Assembly: GCA_016841675.1 (NCBI GenBank)
Contig: JAENYQ010000011.1
Span: 1-32,211 of the forward strand
Source of the DNA: Desulfotomaculum sp.
Lineage (GTDB): Bacteria; Bacillota; Desulfotomaculia; Desulfotomaculales; Desulfallaceae
DNA: 32,211 bases
Direction: 5' to 3'
Both the position numbers and the translations under genes were made by a program. The notes under the pieces were generated by a model. It was not told the origin of the DNA. It made no database searches and worked only from the letters and a program-made list of their open reading frames with translations. Of the stretch, positions 1 to 8,986 are shown one piece after another. Position 1 is the stretch's first letter, and the number at the start of each line of letters is the position of its first letter.

Positions 1-189
1 GATGCTGTTCGCGGTGAGGTTCCGAAAGCGTTTATCCGCTTAAAAGACGGTGTAGAGATGGTAGACCAGGAACTGATTGACTTCTGCAAAGAGAGAATGG
101 CTTCTTATAAGGTACCGCGCAACATAGAGTTTGTGCATGAGCTGCCCAAGAGTCCTACCGGTAAAATTTTAAAGAGATTACTCAAGTAA
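1..189 (+). CDS. AMP-forming acyl-CoA ligase, C-terminal end (partial)
   Basis: Open from the first base in frame 1 to a TAA at 187-189, giving the last 62 residues of a protein whose start lies outside the window. The residues match the C-terminal lid domain of the acyl-/aryl-CoA synthetase family: GEVPKAFI, then ERMASYKVPR, and near the end KSPTGKILKR, whose lysine is the adenylate-forming catalytic Lys of the family. These enzymes activate carboxylic acids to CoA thioesters with ATP. Sitting upstream of bam genes, it could be a benzoate- or other aromatic acid-CoA ligase, but the specificity-determining N-terminal domain is not visible. Family is sure; substrate is inference. Confidence 0.85.
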   Translation, partial: DAVRGEVPKAFIRLKDGVEMVDQELIDFCKERMASYKVPRNIEFVHELPKSPTGKILKRLLK

Positions 190-240
190 ATAATTAACAA
201 TGAAGATTATACCGTTAACTCAATAAGTTTTACAACGTCA

Positions 241-296
241 TGTCATCCTAGGTGTTGGCGAACAATCTAGAGCCTTCGCTAACACTTAAGATGACA
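241..296. repeat. REP-like imperfect hairpin (TGTCATC...GATGACA)
   Basis: A 56-bp imperfect inverted repeat. TGTCATC at the left end pairs with GATGACA at the right end, and inside them GTGTTGGCGAA pairs with TTCGCTAACAC with one mismatch. It belongs with the element at 24610-24663, which has the same outer arms and a similar AATCTAGA centre. This is a dispersed, probably non-coding palindromic element; it could also act as terminator for the ligase gene, though no T-run follows. Confidence 0.6.
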
Positions 297-546
297 GCTT
301 CCGTTTGTGGTGCACAAAATTTTTAAGATCATTGTTTTCTTATTTAACCATTGTCGCCTAAATAAGATTTATTGCCTGAATCAACCCAAGTGTGAGGCGA
401 AGTAACACGAAAAGGTTAATCCCCCTATCACCCGCCGTTTAACCTAGCTTCCATGCTTTTAAGCGATTTTATTTAATTTTTCTTTCATTTATAATTTAAC
501 TACACTAGAATAGTCAGCTCTAAAAGCACAGGGATCGGCAATTGTT

Positions 547-562
547 GGGCTGATTTATGGCA
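547..562 (+). promoter_or_regulatory. Weak sigma-54-like promoter match
   Basis: GGGCTGATTTATGGCA contains GG and GC separated by ten bases, with GGC and GGCA near the -24 and -12 consensus. The homologous sequence before bamB2 (about 12350-12366) has GAC instead of GC, so the match may be accidental within a decayed ORF. Listed only because two better sigma-54 candidates precede the other two oxidoreductase units. Confidence 0.2.
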
Positions 563-586
563 AATAATTAAAGAAAGGGGATAAAA

Positions 587-778
587 TTCTGAATAATCAA
601 GGAATGGGTTGACAACTGATACACTTATTCCAAAAAAAATAGGAAAACATATCAGCGGGAAAAGTAATCGGCTTTTTTTTGCTCTTATGTAACGGATGAA
701 ATACTATATGTAGCGCAGCTAAAGGTCATGGCTGTGGAAATACCCGAAGGGGCTAAAAAGATATATAGAGGAGTTTAA
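587..778 (+). pseudogene. Decayed small leader ORF upstream of bamB1
   Basis: In one frame this stretch reads IKEWVDN, stop (TGA 617-619), a run ending in a TAA at 665-667, then a segment with YVTDEILYVAQL and AKKIYRGV ending at TAA 776-778, two bases before bamB1. The same peptide elements occur in the same order upstream of bamB2 (12397-12564): IKEW, then YVPDEILCAEQL, then AKNILRGV. No start codon remains before IKEW here. It looks like a fossil of a gene of about 55 codons that once sat directly before this oxidoreductase family. Seen in sequence; function unknown. Confidence 0.4.
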
Positions 779-780
779 AA

Positions 781-2772
781 ATGAGGTACGCAGAGACAGG
801 GTATAATTTAGAAATTGATCTATCCCGAGGAAACATTGAGAGGGTAGAAACTGATCCCAGAGACACCGAACTTTATCTTGGGGGTCTCGGGACTAACGCC
901 AAGATAATTTGGGATAGGGTTCCTCCCGAAACAGAGCCCTTTTCTCCTGACAATCTTTTGATTTTCAGCGCCGGTCTTTTAGGTGGTACGCCGGCTACCG
1001 GTGCTAATCGAACCATGGTTACTTCCATATCGCCCCAGACTCGGCTATTTGCATATTCGATGATGGGGGGATTTTGGGCGCCGGAATTGAAGTTTGCCGG
1101 TTATGACAAAGTAATTCTTCGTGGCAAGTCCCCGAATCTGGTTTATATCTGGATCCACAATGACAAAGTAGAAATACGTGACGCCTCTCATTTGCAGGGT
1201 AAAGGCTCTGTTGAAGTGCAAGATTTAATTAAGCAGGAGTTGAATGAGCCGAACGCCCAGGTAGCCGCTATCGGTCTGGCTGGTGAAAATAAGGTTTATT
1301 TTGCTTCCATCGAGCAGGGTAGATCCAGTTGCAGCCGGCAAGGATTAGGTGCCGTTATGGGTAGTAAAAACGTAAAGGCGATCGCTGTTCGCGGCACAAG
1401 AGATATCAATATCGCCAAGCCGGATGAGTTTATTGAACTGATCAATGAAGTTTTGGAATATATAAAATGGCGAAATGAAAATCCAATACCAAATTATATG
1501 CCCATTTTAGCCGGGCTTGGTTCACCGCAAGAGATGAAACACGATGACGAAAAGTGGCACACCGAAAATTTCGTCTGGGGGAATGCTCGCTATCGCAGAA
1601 AAGGTTTTTGGACCAAGGAAATTGCCGAAGACTGGAAAGAAAGCATGGCAACTATGCAGAGGCGGCTAATCAGTTGCTTTAACTGTCCAATGAAATGCGG
1701 GGCAACAATTTCTCCCCCGGGTCAACCAACATACATGATGAAGTGCTTCACGAAACTTACGTATACAATGGCAGCTTTTGCAAACCTGGAATTTGGCCTG
1801 GGTATTGCTCAAAGTGCAACGGAGTATGGGGTAGACGGATATTCAGCCCCGCAGGTTATGGCTTTCGCCCTTGAGCTTTTAGAAGCCGGGATACTAACTG
1901 ATCATGATTTCCCTGGTATGCCGCCCGATAGCGAAGGTAGATTTCACTGGTTGCTGGACAGAATTGTGCGACGAGAAGGGATCGGGGATATCTTAGCCGA
2001 TGGCACGTATTGGGCAGCCGAAAAGATTGGTAATGGTGCGCATGAATATGCTCATAATAATATCAAGAAACATGAGCAGCTGCCTCTTAAGTTGAGCATG
2101 TTGGATCCTATTTATTACCTGATGTATTGTACCAACGAGAAGGTAACTATTACCCAAATTGAAGGTAATTTCCCTCAGGCACCATTTGCGACGCAGGAGG
2201 AGCGGGAAGCGTTTGTAAGCAATTGGATCCAGGCTCCCAATGAAAGAATTAAACAATATGTATTGGATTGGGAACCGCGAACGGCCCCCTATTTCCCCAC
2301 GCCTGATATGTGTTGTGAGATAGTTGACTGGATGGAGAGGATGCACTACATCGATGATGCTGTCGGTATGTGTGCCGGCTTGTCGGCTTTCCCGCTGAAG
2401 CCTCCTTATCACATCCACAATTACCCGAAGCTTATTTCGGCAGCTACCGGGATTGAAATGGATGAAGAAACACTGATACAAACCACCAAAAGGTACCGTA
2501 ATTTAGTCAGAGCCAACAATATAATCAGAGGCATGCGTCGAATAGACGAGGTTCCCCCGGAAGACCATTGGAAGAAGAGATTTCCCGAGCTTGAAAAGGA
2601 ACTCCTAGATAAGTATTACAAATACAAGGGTTGGAATAACGACGGTGTGCCGACGAAAGAGACTTTACACGATTTAGGTTTGGATTACGTCGCCGAAGAA
2701 TTCGAAAAGAGGGGGATCTACTCGGAAACACCTTCCTATGAAATCTCGGCAGAAAAAGAGAAGGAGGTGTAG
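781..2772 (+). CDS. bamB: BamB1: tungsten-dependent class II benzoyl-CoA reductase, catalytic subunit (AOR family)
   Basis: A 663-residue aldehyde:ferredoxin oxidoreductase family protein, the size of BamB (about 650). BamB holds a tungsten-bis-metallopterin and a [4Fe-4S] cluster and reduces benzoyl-CoA to a cyclic dienoyl-CoA. The cluster motif is visible: C299-x2-C302-x3-C306, with the distal Cys in DAVGMC at 531. Glu251, His260 and Cys322 coincide exactly with the catalytic pair and tungsten-ligand Cys that I recall from the Geobacter metallireducens BamB structure (numbers from memory). Start at ATG 781 with AGAGGAG upstream; the stop is two bases before bamC1, whose ribosome site lies inside this gene. 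Cytoplasmic, no signal peptide. An AOR acting on another acid or aldehyde is the alternative, but the whole bam gene order argues for a ring reductase. Confidence 0.85.
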   Translation: MRYAETGYNLEIDLSRGNIERVETDPRDTELYLGGLGTNAKIIWDRVPPETEPFSPDNLLIFSAGLLGGTPATGANRTMVTSISPQTRLFAYSMMGGFWAPELKFAGYDKVILRGKSPNLVYIWIHNDKVEIRDASHLQGKGSVEVQDLIKQELNEPNAQVAAIGLAGENKVYFASIEQGRSSCSRQGLGAVMGSKNVKAIAVRGTRDINIAKPDEFIELINEVLEYIKWRNENPIPNYMPILAGLGSPQEMKHDDEKWHTENFVWGNARYRRKGFWTKEIAEDWKESMATMQRRLISCFNCPMKCGATISPPGQPTYMMKCFTKLTYTMAAFANLEFGLGIAQSATEYGVDGYSAPQVMAFALELLEAGILTDHDFPGMPPDSEGRFHWLLDRIVRREGIGDILADGTYWAAEKIGNGAHEYAHNNIKKHEQLPLKLSMLDPIYYLMYCTNEKVTITQIEGNFPQAPFATQEEREAFVSNWIQAPNERIKQYVLDWEPRTAPYFPTPDMCCEIVDWMERMHYIDDAVGMCAGLSAFPLKPPYHIHNYPKLISAATGIEMDEETLIQTTKRYRNLVRANNIIRGMRRIDEVPPEDHWKKRFPELEKELLDKYYKYKGWNNDGVPTKETLHDLGLDYVAEEFEKRGIYSETPSYEISAEKEKEV

Positions 2773-2774
2773 AC

Positions 2775-3299
2775 GTGAGTAAGAAAATCATTAAAACAAT
2801 TAAAATTGATGCTGATAAATGCAATGGTTGTCGGGCATGTGAGGTAGTTTGCGCCGCTTTTCACGCTACACCAAAGTATAGTAGCGTAAATCCGGCGCGA
2901 TCTCGAATTAGACTAATTCGTGACCCAATAAAGGACATCTTTCTTCCCGTATATGCGGGCGAGCTTGCTACAGCCGAATGCATGGGCAGAGATAAATATA
3001 TTCTTGACGGTAAGGAATACGAAGAGTGTGCCTTCTGCAGGGCTTCCTGCCCTTCCAGGGACATTTTCAAAGAACCCGATTCAGGCCTCCCTCTTAAATG
3101 CGATATGTGTGAAGGCGAAAAAGAGCCCTTGTGCGTTAAGTGGTGCCTAGAAGAAGCCCTTATTTACGAAGAAAGAGAAGAAGACGTCGAAGAAGAAGTG
3201 AAGCCGGACGAGATAGAGCAGGGCTTGCAATCACTGCTAGACAAACATGGATTGGAGAAGTTGGTGGATACGCTGACCCGAATGTCGGAAAAGGACTAA
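2775..3299 (+). CDS. bamC: BamC1: ferredoxin-like electron-transfer subunit
   Basis: A 174-residue polyferredoxin that partners BamB and passes electrons to its cluster. Cysteine groups visible: CNGCRACEVVC near residue 16, CAFCRASC around 84, and CDMCEGEKEPLCVKWC around 113. The third group reads KWCLEEAL where BamC2 has QACPQGCL, so the usual Cys-Pro is missing in this copy. The C-terminus is acidic (EEREEDVEEE) and helical. GTG start at 2775, five bases after a strong AAGGAGGTG site inside bamB1, suggests tight co-translation. About 165 bp of palindromic repeat follows before bamD1. Confidence 0.8.
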   Translation: MSKKIIKTIKIDADKCNGCRACEVVCAAFHATPKYSSVNPARSRIRLIRDPIKDIFLPVYAGELATAECMGRDKYILDGKEYEECAFCRASCPSRDIFKEPDSGLPLKCDMCEGEKEPLCVKWCLEEALIYEEREEDVEEEVKPDEIEQGLQSLLDKHGLEKLVDTLTRMSEKD

Positions 3300-3441
3300 T
3301 GTCCCCAACGTATGACAGGGGACACACCTCAGCTTATGGGTCAAGGCTATGGGGTCGAGGAATGTCCCAGTTAAGGTCAGGGGACACACCCGCTGAAGCT
3401 TGGGTATTCCTTTGGGGAACGGGAATGTCCCCAATTAATGT
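3300..3441. repeat. GGGGACA/TGTCCCC palindromic repeats, bamC1-bamD1 junction
   Basis: Two consecutive units fill this gap: GGGGACACACC...GGAATGTCCC at 3317-3369 and GGGGACACACC...GGAATGTCCCC at 3378-3435, preceded by a lone TGTCCCC at the bamC1 stop. Outer arms GGGGACA and TGTCCCC are inverted repeats, so each unit can fold as a long hairpin. Related units occur at the equivalent junctions of both bam clusters. They resemble REP elements mobilised by REP-associated (IS200-like) transposases; no such transposase is in the window. Confidence 0.75.
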
Positions 3442-3463
3442 GAAAGAAGAGGATTAAAAAATC

Positions 3464-4618
3464 ATGATGGAGACTGAAGCCCCGATCAAAGAAGTTATCG
3501 AAGAAATCAAAGAGAGCGGTGGGGACGCAGTCAAATTCTGCTATCAATGCGGAAAATGCGATACTGTTTGTCCCTGGAATAAGGTTCGAACTTTCAGTAT
3601 GCGCAAACTAATCCGAGAGGCTACATTCGGTTTGACTGAAATAGAAAACGAAGAGATCTGGCGTTGTACTACCTGCGGCAAGTGCGCTCAGCGATGCCCC
3701 AGGGACGTACAGCAAATTCAAGACATGGTCGCCCTGCGCAGAATGGCCACGGGCTATGGCGTTTTTCCAACCGCTGTCAAACCTGTCCGCACCGCCAGCG
3801 CAGGACTGGCTGGAGAAGGTAATCCCTTCGGTGAAGAGCGCAGCAAAAGGGCGGATTGGGCCAAGGGCTTGTCTGTAAAAACCTTCGAAGAAGGAATGGA
3901 AATTTTATACTTCCCTGGCTGCTACTTAAGCTTTGACCCCAGATTAAAGAAGGTAGCAGCTGCCACAGTCAAGATCCTCAATAAGGCCGGGGTAGATTTC
4001 GGCATCCTGGGTGCCGAGGAAAACTGCTGTGGAGAAAGCATCCGCAAGACCGGCAATGAGGAATTATTTAAGCAGTTGGCCAGGGAAAACATCAAGACTT
4101 TTATCGATCACGGGGTCAAGAAAATACTTGTTTCTTCGCCTCATTGCTACCATACCTTCAAGAACGAGTATCCTGAATTCAATGTACACTTTGAGATAGT
4201 TCATATCTCCCAGTATTTATTCGAGCTAATTAATGAAGGAAAACTTCAGATCAGCAAAGAATATGAGCAGAAAATCACGTATCATGACCCATGTTACCTG
4301 GGGCGGCATAATGGCATTTATGACGAACCGCGCGGGGTCTTAAAGAAAATACCCGGTTTGGAACTAATTGAGCTGGCCGAGTCGCGGGAAGATAGTCTCT
4401 GCTGCGGAATGGGCGGCGGCAGGATTTGGATGGAAACTCCGGTGTCTGAAAGATTCTCCAACCTTAGATTAGATGAAGCTGTTGGACTTGGGGCCCAGGT
4501 GTTGGTTACTTCCTGCCCCTATTGCATTACCAACTTTGAGGATAGCAGGGTAGTCATGAATTATGATGAAGTGATCCAGATTAAGGACATTACAGAGATC
4601 CTCCAGGAAGTGATCTAA
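3464..4618 (+). CDS. bamD: BamD1: HdrD-like iron-sulfur protein
   Basis: A 384-residue protein with two N-terminal [4Fe-4S] motifs (CYQCGKCDTVCP from residue 26, CTTCGKCAQRCP from residue 68) and two CCG domains of heterodisulfide reductase type (ENCCGES in the first; DPCYLGRH and LCCGMGGG in the second). BamD is thought to relay electrons between the BamE flavoprotein and BamBC. Start at ATG 3464 after AGAGGA; a second ATG follows at once. From 3497 to the stop it is identical at DNA level to bamD2 at 15220-16341, while surrounding genes differ. Not a true methanogen HdrD: no membrane partner is present. Confidence 0.85.
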   Translation: MMETEAPIKEVIEEIKESGGDAVKFCYQCGKCDTVCPWNKVRTFSMRKLIREATFGLTEIENEEIWRCTTCGKCAQRCPRDVQQIQDMVALRRMATGYGVFPTAVKPVRTASAGLAGEGNPFGEERSKRADWAKGLSVKTFEEGMEILYFPGCYLSFDPRLKKVAAATVKILNKAGVDFGILGAEENCCGESIRKTGNEELFKQLARENIKTFIDHGVKKILVSSPHCYHTFKNEYPEFNVHFEIVHISQYLFELINEGKLQISKEYEQKITYHDPCYLGRHNGIYDEPRGVLKKIPGLELIELAESREDSLCCGMGGGRIWMETPVSERFSNLRLDEAVGLGAQVLVTSCPYCITNFEDSRVVMNYDEVIQIKDITEILQEVI

Positions 4619-4644
4619 TCAAAAGGTACATTTTTAATTGGGTA

Positions 4645-4850
4645 ATTAGTAGTGGCTGAGGATATCGGACGACATAACACCTTGGACAAGATCCAGGGTG
4701 AATGTCTGTTGAGGGGGCTATCAACCAAGGAGCGACTGCTGCTGACCACGGGTCGCGTTTCGTCGGAGATGCTGCTCAAGGCGGCCAAGATGCAGACCCC
4801 GAATGCTGGTATACTCCCATCCGGAGCGGCTTGGCTGCTCAACAGCTTAA
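4645..4850 (+). pseudogene. fdhD: fdhD relic (5'-truncated, internally deleted)
   Basis: The DNA from about 4645 matches the second half of the intact fdhD at 16412-17209: VAEDIGRHNTLDKIQGEC and LLLTTGRVSSEMLLKAAKMQ are read in the same order. It lacks the first half, including the catalytic Cys region. After GCAGAC near 4797 it jumps to the very 3' end (CCCATCC, then TTGGCTGCTCAACA), so the region between is deleted. It sits at the same place, between bamD and bamE, as fdhD in cluster 2. Any short ORF called here is non-functional debris. Confidence 0.85.
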
Positions 4851-4857
4851 ATACCGT

Positions 4858-4898
4858 ACGGGGAATGTCCCCAATGGAGAATCCCCAATTAATGTGAG
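4858..4898. repeat. GGAATGTCCCC repeat remnant before bamE1
   Basis: A partial unit of the junction repeat family: GGGGAATGTCCCC (itself an inverted repeat) at about 4860-4872, followed by ATCCCCAATTAATGTG. The trailing TCCCCAATTAATG also ends the units before bamD1 and bamF1, giving a recognisable fixed right end. Confidence 0.65.
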
Positions 4899-4908
4899 GT
4901 GATCGAAA

Positions 4909-7900
4909 GTGGAAAAGGAACTATTGCTGGAAGAAAAAATCCAACAACTCTGTAAAAGTCGTGGAGATATTAATTTCGGCGACGTAATGGTTGTTGGTGG
5001 AGGAATCAGCGGTATTCAAGCTTCTCTTGATCTTGCCACGGCTGGTTTTAAGGTTTACCTGGTGGAAAAGGCACCCAGCATCGGGGGCCATATGGCCCAG
5101 CTGGACAAGACATTTCCTACCAATGACTGCTCCATGTGAATACTCTCGCCCAAGCTGGTCGAGGTCGGCCGGCATCAAAATATAGAGGTCCTGACCTATA
5201 CTGAAGTTGACAGTGTAGTCGGGGAAGCAGGAAACTTCAAGGTAACACTAAACAAAAAACCCAAATATATTGACGAAAGCAAATGTACGGGTTGTACCAC
5301 CTGTGTGGAATACTGCCCGGTCCAATACCCAGATCAATTTAATCAGGAAATATCGCAGAATAAAGCCGTTCATATCTACTTTCCGCAGGCCATACCGCTT
5401 GTCGCATATATTGATGAAAGCTGTCTTTACCTGAAAGAGAATAAATGTCGTATTTGCGAAGGTGTATGTAAGAATAACGCCATCAATTTAAATCAAACGG
5501 CGGAAATAAAAGAAGTAAATGTAGGGGCGATAATTCTGTCCACCGGCCTTGAGCCATTTGATCCCAAGGTGAGGGCAGAATATCGTTACGGAGAGTTTGA
5601 GAATGTAGTAACCAGTATGGACTATGAACGGCTGTTAAGCTCAACCGGACCATACCAAGGTGAGGTACTGCGTGCATCCGATAAGAAGCATCCCCAAAAA
5701 ATAGCTTGGATTCAATGCGTTGGCTCCAGACAAGTTATCCCCGGCGGCAACAGTTATTGTTCAGCAGTATGCTGCACCTATGCCCAGAAACATGTAATTT
5801 TGACCAAAGATCACTATGCAGATGCAGAGTGTACCATATTCCATAATGATATTCGTTCCTATGGGAAGGACTTTGAACGATTCTACGAAAGAACAGAGCA
5901 ACTTCCCGGGGTACGATTTATTAGAAGCTACACCTCAATAGTCAAAGAGAACCCGGTAACCAAAAATGTAAGCATCCGGTATTCTACACCCAATGATGGA
6001 GTAAAAGAAGAAGAATTCGATATGGTGGTATTATCCGTCGGATTGAATCCTCCTACTGATGCGAAAGGGTTAGCCAAAAAATACGGCATCGAACTCAATC
6101 TTCACGATTTTTGCAAACTCAATCCCGTCAACCCGATGGAGACCAACAGACCGGGGATCTTTGTAAGCGGCGCCTTCCAGGGTCCTATAGATATTCCCGA
6201 GTCGGTTTTTAGCGCCAGCGGAGCTAGCTCCCAATGTGGTGAACTCCTAGACTACCGGCGGGGAAATCTAGCCAAAGAAAGAATCTATCCGCTGGAAAGG
6301 GATGTCTCCCAAGAGGAACCAAGGATCGGAGTCTTTGTGTGTCATTGCGGAGCTAATATCGGAAGAATCGTGGATGTTCCTTCCGCAGTTGAGTATGCCT
6401 TAACCTTACCCAATGTTGTCTACGCTCAGGAACAGCTATTTTCCTGTGCTACTAATTCGGCCAAAGAAATAACAGACATGACCAAAGAAAAAGGGCTCAA
6501 CCGAGTGGTTGTCGCTGCCTGCTCCCCCAGGACCCTTGAACCGTTATTCCGGGACACCCTGCGGGAGGCGGGAATTAATCAATATTATTATGAAATGGCT
6601 AATATTAGGGAGCATAACTCCTGGGTTCACTCTAAAGAAAAGGAAGAGTCCACCCAGAAGGCCAAGGATATCATCCGGATGTCGGTAGCACGAGCTTGCC
6701 ATTTGCAATCATTACAGGAATTTGATCTGCCGGTAAATAAAACGGCGTTAGTGGTTGGTGGAGGTATAGCCGGCATGAATTGTGCTCTCTCCATAGCCAA
6801 CCAGGGACATGAGGTTTATCTGTTGGAAAAGGATACCGACTTGGGAGGAATCGCGCGAAAACTATATGATACCCTGGAAGGGCTGGATGTTCAGGCCTAT
6901 TTAAGTGAACTAACCAGAAAGATATATCAACATCCCTTGGTACACGTATATACTGATACTGCCATCACTGAGGCTACCGGTTATGTGGGTAATTTCGTAA
7001 CCAAAGTGAAATCCGCAAGAGGGGTCTCAGAAATTAAACATGGTGCGGTCGTCATTGCTATAGGTGCTGATGTATATACACCTACCGAATACCTTTATGG
7101 AGAAGATGACCGGGTCATGACCCACCTGGAACTGGAGGAGCAAATCGCCCAGAGAGACGAAAGGGTAATCAACTCCGAGAGTCTGGTGATGATCCAATGC
7201 GTTGGCTGCCGAAATGAGGACAGAAATTACTGCAGCCGGGTATGCTGCAGCGAGTCAATCAAGAACGCCCTGAAACTAAGAGAGCTAAACCCCGAGATGG
7301 ATATCTACATTCTCTTTAGGGATATGCGAACGTATGGGTTCCAAGAGGATTATTACCGGGAAGCGGCCAGTAAAGATGTCAAGTTCATCCGCTATGAGCC
7401 GCATGATCTACCTCAGGTGGAGGCTGGTGAGTCGGAAGAGGGTCGGCCCGTTCTAAAGCTTACCGTGACTGATCTTATTTTAGGTAAAAAGCTTGAACTG
7501 GATGCTGATATAATTTCTTTGGCCGCCGCTGTTATTCCCTCCGCAGTAACCAAAGAGGTAGCTGAATTATTCAAAGTAACTTTGAGCCCGGATGGATTCT
7601 TTAAAGAAGCCCATGTCAAATTAAGACCGGTTGAGTTTGGTACAGACGGTGTTTATCTTTGTGGCATGGCTCACTATCCCAAGCATATAACAGAAACAAT
7701 TAACCAGGCTTATGGAGCTGCTGGGCGGGTCTTAACGCTTCTCTCACACGATACCGTCATCGCCTCGGGCTCAGTTTGCGAAGTGGAAGAGAAAAAGTGT
7801 ATGGGGTGTGGAGCATGTATCGCGGTCTGTAAGTATGGTGCCATAGAGTTTCGTGAGACACGTCAGGGTAAAAAGGCTGTAGTTAATCCTGTGCTCTGTA

Positions 7901-8049
7901 AAGGAGATGGTCTCTGCAACGCCAAGTGTCCAACAGGGGCTATTTCGTTATTGCATTTTACCGACGAAGAGCTCTTAAGCCAAATTGATGCGGTGGTTCC
8001 AAAGCAAGAGATCATGCAGCAAATTGAAGCGGCGAATGTCCCTAATTAA
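4909..8049 (+). CDS. bamE: BamE1: HdrA-like flavo-iron-sulfur protein with selenocysteine (UGA at 5137-5139)
   Basis: A 1046-residue double-module HdrA homologue, read through one in-frame TGA at codon 77. Order: FAD-binding GGGISG near residue 30; CSM-Sec at 77; ferredoxin motifs from residues 126 and 180; a second FAD domain (GGGIAG near 616); [17 protein letters not shown]; and two C-terminal [4Fe-4S] motifs between residues 964 and 1015. BamE is the presumed bifurcating flavoprotein of the complex. The TGA aligns with TGC (Cys75) of BamE2, and the frame stays open with family sequence ([10 protein letters not shown]) after it. HdrA selenoproteins are known in methanococci. GTG start at 4909 after GAGGTG. 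The last codons (VPN, stop) derive from a junction repeat. Confidence 0.88.
5137..5173 (+). promoter_or_regulatory. SECIS-like element in bamE1
   Basis: After the TGA at 5137-5139, GCTGGTC (5154-5160) pairs with GGCCGGC (5167-5173), seven pairs including two G-U, around the loop GAGGTC. The AGGUC loop resembles the SelB-binding loop of the Escherichia coli fdhF SECIS, and the loop lies 21-27 bases after the UGA, the usual bacterial distance. The same stretch in the Cys-containing bamE2 shows no such stem. Structure drawn by eye. Confidence 0.75.
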
Positions 8050-8055
8050 TATGTG
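8034..8055. repeat. Junction repeat right end, overlapping the bamE1 stop
   Basis: GAATGTCCCTAATTAATATG corresponds to the right end of the palindromic repeat family (GAATGTCCCCAATTAATG elsewhere). Here it supplies the last residues and the stop codon of bamE1, so a repeat insertion or deletion seems to have reset the C-terminus. Confidence 0.55.
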
Positions 8056-8097
8056 TAGAATTATAAAGCGGGGATTACTACAAAGGAGGTGGGACGA

Positions 8098-8934
8098 ATG
8101 AGTACAGTTAAATTTAAACCAAGAGTATTAGGTTTTGTATGCCATTGGTGAGTATACGGCGCTGCTGACTTGGCTGGAGTTTCCAGACTACAATATACAA
8201 CTGAAATGAGGCTTATTCGCGTCATGTGTTCCGGTAGAGTCGACCTAGCATATGTACTTAGAGCCTTCTCAAATGGAATAGATGGGGTGTTTATTGGTGG
8301 TTGCCGTTTAAATGAATGTAATTATATTACGCATGGAAATTACCATGCCCTTAACATGGTGCTTCTATGTAGAAGAATAATGGAACATATCGGGCTGAAC
8401 CCCGAAAGGTTAAGGATCGAGTTTATGTCCGGCAGTGAAGGAAACCTTTTTGCCGAAGTAGTTAATGATGTTGTCAAGCAAGTGAAGAAGTTAGGACCAC
8501 TTGGTAAAAGCGAAGGTCTAGACCCAAATGAACTAAAGTCCAAACTTGCGGAAGTAACCAAGTTAGTCCCCTACATTAAAGTAGTAATGCAAGGAAAGTT
8601 GGCGTCGCGTCTTGAGAACCCGGAAGAATATGATGGACTTTTCACCAGTGACGAGATAGACAGTTTATTCAGGGACGTAGTCTCATACTATATTGACCCC
8701 CAGAAGTGCCAGGCCTGTATGATTTGCGCTAAAAGATGTCCTGTAGAGGCAATTATAAGTGCCAAGAACCAGATCCATGTCATTGACCAGGATAAATGCA
8801 TTAAATGCGGTACCTGCTTTGAAGCTTGCCCGACTCGATTTGGTGCGGTGACAAAGATTTCCGGCGAACCTGCTCCGCCTCCTATTCCTGAGGAAGAAAG
8901 AACGATAGTCAGAAAGAGTAAAGGAAAGAAATGA
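8098..8934 (+). CDS. bamF: BamF1: MvhD-like selenoprotein with C-terminal ferredoxin domain
   Basis: 278 residues when the in-frame TGA at 8149-8151 (codon 18) is read as selenocysteine. The start is ATG 8098, behind a strong AAAGGAGGTG site. The N-terminus reads GFVCHW-Sec-VYGAADLAG, matching the CNWCxY signature of MvhD/FrhD-type [2Fe-2S] proteins with the second Cys replaced; then IRVMCSGRVD and the GGCRLNECNY motif. C-terminal [4Fe-4S] motifs start at residues 204 (CQACMICAKRCP) and 234 (CIKCGTCFEACP). MvhD links HdrA to an electron-donating oxidoreductase. BamF has been described as a selenoprotein in class II systems. Taking the start after the TGA (8170) would discard a conserved motif with a perfect ribosome site upstream. 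Confidence 0.9.
8149..8186 (+). promoter_or_regulatory. SECIS-like element in bamF1
   Basis: TGA at 8149-8151 is followed by CTGGA (8174-8178), loop GTT, and TCCAG (8182-8186), with the loop about 28 bases after the UGA. The identical hairpin occurs at the same distance in bamF2. It overlaps codons for AGVSR, which are conserved in Cys homologues, so part of the conservation may be protein-driven. Confidence 0.6.
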
Positions 8935-8986
8935 GCTAGTCCCTTAGCAAACCATTTAACCAATTTTATAGTTCTCTAAAAAAATT

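Larger units (their letters stand above)
190..780. other. Intergenic region upstream of bamB1
   Basis: No intact gene. It holds an imperfect hairpin element at 241-296, an AT-rich stretch at 460-500, a weak sigma-54-like match (GG-N10-GC) at 547-562, and a decayed small leader ORF at about 587-778 related to those before bamB2 and the molybdopterin oxidoreductase. The ribosome site of bamB1 (AGAGGAG, about 766-772) closes the region. I see no convincing sigma-A promoter, although TATAAT at 490-495 could be a -10 box; its -35 region is poor. Confidence 0.5.

Noticed and set aside
4652-4897. A functional short FdhD
   Set aside because: It lacks the catalytic Cys half and has an internal deletion with a repeat-derived tail.
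4909-5139. A separate 76-residue protein ending at the TGA, with bamE1 as a broken gene
   Set aside because: The same frame stays open and homologous to bamE2 for another 970 codons, the TGA aligns with a Cys codon, and a SECIS-like stem follows. Recoding is the better reading.
8170-8934. bamF1 starting after the TGA
   Set aside because: The conserved CNWC-type motif and a strong ribosome site lie upstream; an internal start would have neither.
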